Positions 15,523-20,075 of a stretch of DNA of 20,075 nt are shown piece after piece. Position 1 is the stretch's first letter. The number at the start of each line of letters is the position of its first letter. This DNA is from Lentisphaerota bacterium (GTDB lineage Bacteria; Verrucomicrobiota; Kiritimatiellia; RFP12; UBA3636). The position numbers were made by a program, and so were the translations under genes. The stretch lies in contig JAAZFF010000030.1 in the NCBI GenBank assembly GCA_012511845.1, positions 1 through 20,075 of the forward strand, given 5' to 3'. Under the pieces are notes generated by a model. It searched no databases. It was not told the origin of the DNA and saw nothing but the letters and a program-made list of their open reading frames with translations.

Positions 15523-15565
15523 AAAAAAAACCCGCCCGCTTACCGTGCGATTTCATTAATTCGTG

Positions 15566-15594
15566 AGTATAGCACCTACAGCCTTATTAACCAA
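15566..15594 (-). promoter_or_regulatory. sigma70-type promoter for the pilB-pilT-pilB-trxB transcript
   Basis: On the - strand TTGGTT (15589-15594) and TATACT (15566-15571) are 17 bp apart; TG one base before the -10 gives an extended -10 (TGCTATACT). It lies in the 88-bp gap after the hydrolase gene, the longest gap on this strand, and about 57 bp upstream of the GTG start. No terminator is seen before it, so read-through from upstream genes is also likely. Confidence 0.7.
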
Positions 15595-15612
15595 ACGTTT
15601 TTTCACCATGTT

Positions 15613-16380
15613 TTATACCTTGATGAGCTCAAACGTCAAATTCGGCCAGTAAATCCTGGTATTATTCAGCCCCCTGCTGGAAAGAGCTTCTTTAGCATAA
15701 TTTACAGCTATCTCAGGTGTATTACACTCCTCGCTCAAATGAGCAAGGAACACAGTTTCTAATTCTTTACCGGCTATACCCTTCAATAATTCGTAAGCCT
15801 GTTCGTTGGAAAGGTGCCCCTTATTGCTCATAATGCGACTTTTCAAAGACCAAGGGCGATCAGCATTTTCGAGCATGGTCGCATCATGATTAAACTCTAA
15901 AATAAGCGCATTACATCCCTTAAGATGATATGTTGTCAAATCGGATGCCATTCCCATATCTGTGGCTATACCCAAGCGACGTTTACCGTCACTTATAACA
16001 TAGCCAACAGGATCGCTTGCATCATGCGATACGGAAAAAGTCTCAAAAAGAAGATTGCCAATCTTGAACGTCATGCCCGGCTCAAAAACACTCCATTCAA
16101 AACTTTTTCCCGCCGAAAGCTCTACTGCTACACTGGTCCCGTCCGTTGCAAAAAGCGGCACCTGATGCTGCTTATACATAACAGGTATCCCCCGCGTATG
16201 ATCCGTATGTTCATGAGTAATGCATATACCATCGAGGCTGGCAAAATCAACCCCTATTTCTTCCAGCTTGTTTTTTGTTCTCCTGTGGCTAAGCCCCGCA
16301 TCAATCAACACGCGCGTTTCATCGGACTCCACATATATGCAATTTCCCTTGCTGCTACTTGCCAATACACTGAATCTCAT
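15613..16380 (-). CDS. metallo-beta-lactamase-fold hydrolase, YycJ/WalJ-like
   Basis: It is a 255-aa cytosolic metal-dependent hydrolase of the YycJ/WalJ type, a family linked in Firmicutes to DNA repair nuclease activity and to the WalKR locus. The family N-terminus is clear (FSVLASSSKGNCIYVES), followed by LIDAGLS and the metal motif THEHTDH at 55-61. Other probable ligands are the histidine in SVSHDASDP, the aspartate in GIATDMG, the histidine in SNKGHLSNEQ and the histidine in LAHLSEECN. The ATG overlaps the stop of the membrane-protein gene upstream (ATGA). The family call is firm; the biological substrate is not known. Confidence 0.9.
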   Translation of the reverse strand: MRFSVLASSSKGNCIYVESDETRVLIDAGLSHRRTKNKLEEIGVDFASLDGICITHEHTDHTRGIPVMYKQHQVPLFATDGTSVAVELSAGKSFEWSVFEPGMTFKIGNLLFETFSVSHDASDPVGYVISDGKRRLGIATDMGMASDLTTYHLKGCNALILEFNHDATMLENADRPWSLKSRIMSNKGHLSNEQAYELLKGIAGKELETVFLAHLSEECNTPEIAVNYAKEALSSRGLNNTRIYWPNLTFELIKV

Positions 16381-17342
16381 TCGACAAGCCCTTCCTCATG
16401 AGAGCTTTCTATCGGCATTACTATTCTCCAGGGCACTTTTCTGCGATCAGAAGTAACAAGGGAAATATCAGCAGACCTGAATCCTTCAGGCGCCTTCATA
16501 ACACGAACCTGACGAAATTTGATCCGATTTGATTCGCCCTCCGTATCCACGTCCGAACTCATAACTTCCTCAGGACCGATGTTTGCGGCAATTGCTGTCT
16601 CTGTGTGAGCAGATTCATTACTGCCTGCCGCAGCAATCTTCGCATCATCATGAATTGGTTCTGCCACAGCTTCGCCTAGCAATTCAGATTCTTTCACTTC
16701 ATGCCCGGACTTCACCTCATCAGCCGGCTTTTCTACCGCATCAACTGTATCAACATCGGCATGCCTTTTAGGCAGACTGGAGTATATGCCCCTGCTTTTC
16801 CAGATCTCTTCTCTTGAAGGTTTGACTTCTTCAGACGATAATTCTTCAACATCTTCTTCAACAGATTTATCATCCAAGAGTCTCTTTTCCCCGGCAAGCT
16901 TTTCCGCAGCGTCTTTCTCCTCACGCAACAGCCTGAGCTCCTCGAGCAATTCTGCCAAAACCGGATCCGTTTCAATTTTCGCAGTAACGGGCACAGCTTC
17001 TGGAACAACCTTTTCTACAACACCCTCGCGGCTGGCAAGCAACTCGAACATCCTGTCCTGCTGTCGGGTGCCGTGGCTTATAATTTTACTGAACAAAATA
17101 ACGCCTATAATGCTGAATAGTAGAACGAGTGCCACAATAGCTCCCAAAAATCCGGCTGTCAGCATGAGCTGGCGCTTGCGGGCAATTTCCCGTTCAGATT
17201 CTAAAAACTGCTGGAATGCACGTAAAACAGGAAATGATTCTTCCTCATCCTTTATGCGCGATAACGCAACCATGCTCTCAAAATCTTCCTTGAAATCGTT
17301 TTTATTCGATTTGGAATCTTCTTCCGTATTAGTGTCTCTCAT
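16377..17342 (-). CDS. single-pass membrane protein with acidic periplasmic or cytoplasmic tail, function unknown
   Basis: I do not recognise this 321-aa protein. Residues 1-58 are charged and hydrophilic. A single strong transmembrane helix spans about 60-85 (LTAGFLGAIVALVLLFSIIG), preceded by RKRQ, so the N-terminus is probably cytoplasmic and the C-terminal part outside. A short coiled coil lies around 128-160 (LLEELRLLREEKDAAEKL). Residues 160-270 are low-complexity, rich in Glu, Val, Ala and Ser. A compact C-terminal segment (about 270-315, KFRQVRVMKAPEGFRSADISL then VPWRIVMP) looks folded and is the likeliest conserved part. It is 42 bp downstream of the GYF_2 gene and overlaps the hydrolase gene, so the group is co-expressed. 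Confidence 0.75.
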   Translation of the reverse strand: MRDTNTEEDSKSNKNDFKEDFESMVALSRIKDEEESFPVLRAFQQFLESEREIARKRQLMLTAGFLGAIVALVLLFSIIGVILFSKIISHGTRQQDRMFELLASREGVVEKVVPEAVPVTAKIETDPVLAELLEELRLLREEKDAAEKLAGEKRLLDDKSVEEDVEELSSEEVKPSREEIWKSRGIYSSLPKRHADVDTVDAVEKPADEVKSGHEVKESELLGEAVAEPIHDDAKIAAAGSNESAHTETAIAANIGPEEVMSSDVDTEGESNRIKFRQVRVMKAPEGFRSADISLVTSDRRKVPWRIVMPIESSHEEGLVE

Positions 17343-17384
17343 AACTTAATCTACCTGTATGTATTTCTTCTCTATTAAAGTGCC

Positions 17385-19247
17385 CTATGTATCAGTATCA
17401 GAATCGTCATCATCGTCAAAAAGGAATCCGGAACCTCTTTCCAACTCCTCAATTCTATGTTGTAAAGTTGATTCAACAATCTGCCATTGCTGACGCGCTT
17501 CCTCAAAATCTTTTTCAGCAGCAAGTAGCGCACTCTCTCTCCTGCGCAATTTGCTGCTCAATGAGTCATAATCTGCCGTACGCTGTTCAACACGTGAAAG
17601 TTTTTCCCGCAACTGGGCTTCTTTCTGTGCAATCGATCTGAAGCGACCCTCCAGTGCCTTTTCATTTTCTGCAGCACGCGCCAAATCAGCCGCATGTTGC
17701 CGGCGTAGTACATCGAGCTCCTGCTGAAGTTGGGCAGCCTGTTTCTCCAGGCGTAAAGCAACTGCTTCCGAACGTGAAGCCTCGCCCGGCTCGCGCCGTA
17801 AAATACGTTCCAGATTGGAAATCCCATCGTGTAATGAACTTTGCAGGTCGGCACTGTTTGCACGGGCGGCAGTATTGCGTTCTTTCTCTTCTTCAAGAGT
17901 TTTTCGCAATAATTCAAGAGCACCGTTTGCAAAGTCTTTTATTGTTGTTATATCCTCGGTACCGGGACGTCCCGCAGAGGCTGCGCGGGCATTTGCCTCC
18001 ACAAGTGATGCACGCAACTCCTCAACCTCTCCAACAGCATCCTCAAGTCTGCTCTCCAGATCGTTTATAACACGCTGCGACCCCAGTATGCTTTCCGAAG
18101 TCGAACTCGAAAAACCCACTTCAGGACTTGTCTCAAGACGTTTCGTCAGCTCCCTGATCTTGTCCTTTGAAGTTGCATCACGCTCATTTGAAAAAGCAAG
18201 CAATTCATTAAACTCTAATTGCAGCTCAGCAAACTGCATGTTCACATCATCCAGTTTTTGCTTCAATGAAGAGTTTTCTGACACCAATCCCGTCAACTCA
18301 TCCTGCAAAGCTGTAGTTTTTTTCACTTTATCAAGAATTTGCTCGGATTCCTCCAGCTCTGCACGAAAGCGGGCATTCTCTTCAGACAAGTTCTTATATT
18401 GTGCCTTGAGCTCCGCTTCAGCTTTCAAAGACTTTTGCAGTTGCTGTTCTGATTCCGACAGCTTACCGGCCGTTGTCTCAAGCTCGTCACGCAATGCTCC
18501 CAATTCACTTTCCAGCCGCGCTGAAGCCTCCTCGCCTTTAGCCGCATCCTCCAGTTCAGTACGATAGCGGGCGTTCTCACCTGACAACTTATCGTGGAGT
18601 ACCTTTAATTCTTCTTCCGCCTTTACCGAATGTGTCAGCTTTTCTTCTGATTCCGACAATTTTTCTCTCACCGTTTCAAGCTCACCGCGAAGCGCATCGA
18701 GTTCCCTCTCCCATTGCGCCGTAGCATCATCATATTGATGTTTAAGTTCGGCAAGCTTTTCCTCATACTCTGCTTGTATTTTTTCCACAGTCACTTTGTT
18801 TCCATTATCGGTATCTTTTTCAAAAACAATATCTTCACTATCCTGCCGCTCAAAATCAAAAAGGGAATCTCCCTGAGCCGTCTCGTCCTGCGCCGGTGCT
18901 TTATTTTTTTCGAGTTCACTCACATGAAAACGCCTGGCTTTCTCCGGTATCTTCCCCTCTTTTATAAGGAGCTCAATGGCAGTAGTGTTAAAGGGTCCCA
19001 GAAAATTTCCGTTCGAGAGCTCCACCATAACCTCCATACCCAACGCCTGCAAATCTTTGGCGGGACTCCATTCAGCACGATCAACAGACACTTCATCATC
19101 CGGCATTATGCGTCCATCTTCAGTCCAGTTTAATAAACCTTCTGTATCAATTGGACCATAAACAGAGCCGTCGCTCATCCTGACGAACCACTCGGTTTCT
19201 TCGGGCGATATCTCTTTCCTCTGTTTTTTTTCAGATTTGTCTGCCAT
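17385..19247 (-). CDS. GYF_2-domain coiled-coil protein, function unknown
   Basis: Residue numbers here count from the alternative TTG start at 19274; the preferred ATG at 19247 is Met10 and has AGGGA just upstream. Residues 29-75 match the GYF_2 pattern (EWFVRMSDGSVYGPIDTEGL then DDEVSVDRAEWSPAKDL), and 82-118 look like a second, degenerate copy (NGNFLGPFNTTAIELLIKEG). GYF_2 domains are thought to bind peptides and occur in many bacterial membrane or scaffold proteins. From about 160 to 612 the protein is predicted to be almost all coiled coil, broken by a Ser/Gly-rich stretch near 385-400. Residues 191-244 and 257-310 are a tandem duplication. The C-terminus is a run of acidic residues (FLFDDDDDSDTDT). 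There is no signal peptide, so it is cytoplasmic. It follows another coiled-coil gene and precedes a membrane protein, suggesting a shared structural role. Confidence 0.8.
   Translation of the reverse strand: MADKSEKKQRKEISPEETEWFVRMSDGSVYGPIDTEGLLNWTEDGRIMPDDEVSVDRAEWSPAKDLQALGMEVMVELSNGNFLGPFNTTAIELLIKEGKIPEKARRFHVSELEKNKAPAQDETAQGDSLFDFERQDSEDIVFEKDTDNGNKVTVEKIQAEYEEKLAELKHQYDDATAQWERELDALRGELETVREKLSESEEKLTHSVKAEEELKVLHDKLSGENARYRTELEDAAKGEEASARLESELGALRDELETTAGKLSESEQQLQKSLKAEAELKAQYKNLSEENARFRAELEESEQILDKVKKTTALQDELTGLVSENSSLKQKLDDVNMQFAELQLEFNELLAFSNERDATSKDKIRELTKRLETSPEVGFSSSTSESILGSQRVINDLESRLEDAVGEVEELRASLVEANARAASAGRPGTEDITTIKDFANGALELLRKTLEEEKERNTAARANSADLQSSLHDGISNLERILRREPGEASRSEAVALRLEKQAAQLQQELDVLRRQHAADLARAAENEKALEGRFRSIAQKEAQLREKLSRVEQRTADYDSLSSKLRRRESALLAAEKDFEEARQQWQIVESTLQHRIEELERGSGFLFDDDDDSDTDT
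18345..18704 (-). repeat. internal tandem duplication, 66-aa period, in the GYF_2 protein
   Basis: The copy at 18543-18704 (residues 191-244) and the copy at 18345-18506 (residues 257-310) encode parallel segments: ELDALRGELET against ELGALRDELET, KLSESEEKL against KLSESEQQL, and GENARYRTELE against EENARFRAELE. The period is 66 residues (198 bp), which is not a multiple of seven but is six hendecads. Confidence 0.8.
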
Positions 19248-19280
19248 CTTTCCCTGTTTAGTGCTGAATTTCAACTGACA

Positions 19281-20075
19281 CTATTTCTTCCTCCTGAAAA
19301 CGCCCCCTATAAACCCGTCTCTCGAAGATTTCTCCTTACGCATTGCCTCCGCAGTTCGTGCCTTTTTTGCCCCTATGCCGGAAAGCTCCCGGTGCAACTG
19401 ATTCTCAATGGCAGAGATTTTCTCAACATCACTTACAGCCCTGATCCTTCCCTTCGAAAAAGTTTTTTGGGCAGAAACAATCTCAGGCTCAACAACTTCA
19501 GCCTCCGACATTTTTACTGTTGCATCATCAGTGCCGTTTTCTGAAACACCTTTGTGTTCGATCGTCTTTAATTCCGGCACATAAAATTTATCTGTTGCTT
19601 CATCTGCCAATTCAGTCAGCTTGGTGCGAAGCCAATTTGCCGCTTCATTCAATTCGTTAATACTGCTGTTAGCCGTTTCCGCCAACTGTTTATATTCCCC
19701 AACTCGCTTATCCTGCTCTTGAAGTTCTTTTTGCAAACTACGCACTTCATCCTTTGCGTTCTCCAGGTCGCCCTCAAGTTCAACGCATTTGCTGTCCCTT
19801 TCCGTCAACCGCTTGCTTGCATCAGAAAGCTTCTTCTCCAATTCTTTCGTTTTCAATCCTGAGTCTTTAAGATTTTTTTCTGATTCAGCTTTCAGAGCCT
19901 CCAGCTCCTTCTTAAGGGCTGTAAATTTCTCAGAATGTTTCAGTGCATCAGCTTTCGTTTTTTCCATTTCTTCCCGGGCAGCAAGCAGGGAATTTTCAGC
20001 ATCAACAAGCTTCGCCTCAAAATCCAGCTTCGTGCCATGTTCTGCATACGAAGCCTCAAGGGCGGAGCGCAGATC
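19281..20075 (-). CDS. coiled-coil protein (5' end outside window), function unknown
   Basis: The frame stays open to the window edge, adding 36 residues before the first visible ATG (19967), so the N-terminus is missing and that ATG is not the likely start. The visible 264 aa are highly charged, with Lys, Glu and Ala-rich heptads over most of the first 160 residues (LKKELEALKAESEKNLKD, ELEKKLSDASKRLTERD, then TANSSINELNEAANWLRTKL). The C-terminal 70 residues are less regular and end in a basic tail (GGVFRRKK). There is no membrane segment in the visible part. The gene is followed 33 bp (to ATG) or 6 bp (to TTG) later by the GYF_2 gene, and its last codons supply an AGGAGG sequence. Coiled-coil composition makes similarity searches unreliable. 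Confidence 0.75.
   Translation of the reverse strand, partial: DLRSALEASYAEHGTKLDFEAKLVDAENSLLAAREEMEKTKADALKHSEKFTALKKELEALKAESEKNLKDSGLKTKELEKKLSDASKRLTERDSKCVELEGDLENAKDEVRSLQKELQEQDKRVGEYKQLAETANSSINELNEAANWLRTKLTELADEATDKFYVPELKTIEHKGVSENGTDDATVKMSEAEVVEPEIVSAQKTFSKGRIRAVSDVEKISAIENQLHRELSGIGAKKARTAEAMRKEKSSRDGFIGGVFRRKK

Noticed and set aside
15525..15541. T-run on the - strand (after GCGGGCGGG) as a terminator before the pilB-like gene
   Set aside because: The GC-rich stretch has no pairing partner to form a stem, and it lies downstream of the promoter within the 5' leader.
19248..19274. TTG 19274 as the start of the GYF_2 protein
   Set aside because: AGGAGG is 15 bases away from it, too far, whereas ATG 19247 has AGGGA close by; TTG remains possible but less likely.

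Overview
The window looks like chromosomal DNA of a Gram-negative bacterium of the PVC group, most like Kiritimatiellota, Lentisphaerota or Verrucomicrobiota. This rests on outer-membrane-type features (a lipobox protein, type IV pilus ATPases), a secreted protein with a DnaJ-type zinc finger, a GYF_2 coiled-coil protein, and a short-repeat cluster of a style I associate from memory with these phyla. No rRNA or other strong taxonomic marker is present, so the phylum is an inference.

Layout. The left part (3-3659) is on the + strand. It holds the 3' part of an Fbp/Pot-type ABC transporter ATPase, translationally coupled by an ATGA overlap to an unusually long (586 aa) membrane-anchored solute-binding protein. 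A probable terminator follows, then a separate small gene with its own sigma70-like promoter, which encodes an exported protein with a DnaJ-like zinc finger. From 3959 to the right edge every gene is on the - strand. In transcription order (right to left) these are: a coiled-coil protein cut by the window edge, a GYF_2/coiled-coil protein, a single-pass membrane protein, a YycJ-like metallo-beta-lactamase-fold hydrolase, then an internal promoter, a GspE/PilB ATPase, PilT, a second GspE/PilB ATPase, thioredoxin reductase, a small lipoprotein, the carbamoyl-phosphate synthase large subunit, and RecD2 helicase. Gaps are short throughout (4-bp overlap to 88 bp), so this is one or two long operons.

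The two strands converge at 3660-3958. This 299-bp gap has no credible gene but is almost filled by four different short repeats: a roughly 110-bp palindrome with GAACGA-type hexamers, a hairpin with 26-bp arms, a run of 9-bp TTGACC units and a small GC-rich inverted repeat.

How the genes work together. PilB-PilT-PilB supplies extension and retraction ATPases for a type IV pilus or related type II secretion machine. TrxB supplies reduced thioredoxin. CarB feeds pyrimidine and arginine synthesis and RecD2 acts in DNA repair; these look like housekeeping passengers of the operon. The three rightmost genes (two coiled-coil proteins and one membrane protein) are uncharacterised and may form an envelope or scaffold module. 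The most unusual items are the repeat stack, the paired PilB paralogues around PilT, the internally duplicated GYF_2 protein and the secreted zinc-finger protein. I saw no complete novel defence or mobile system.
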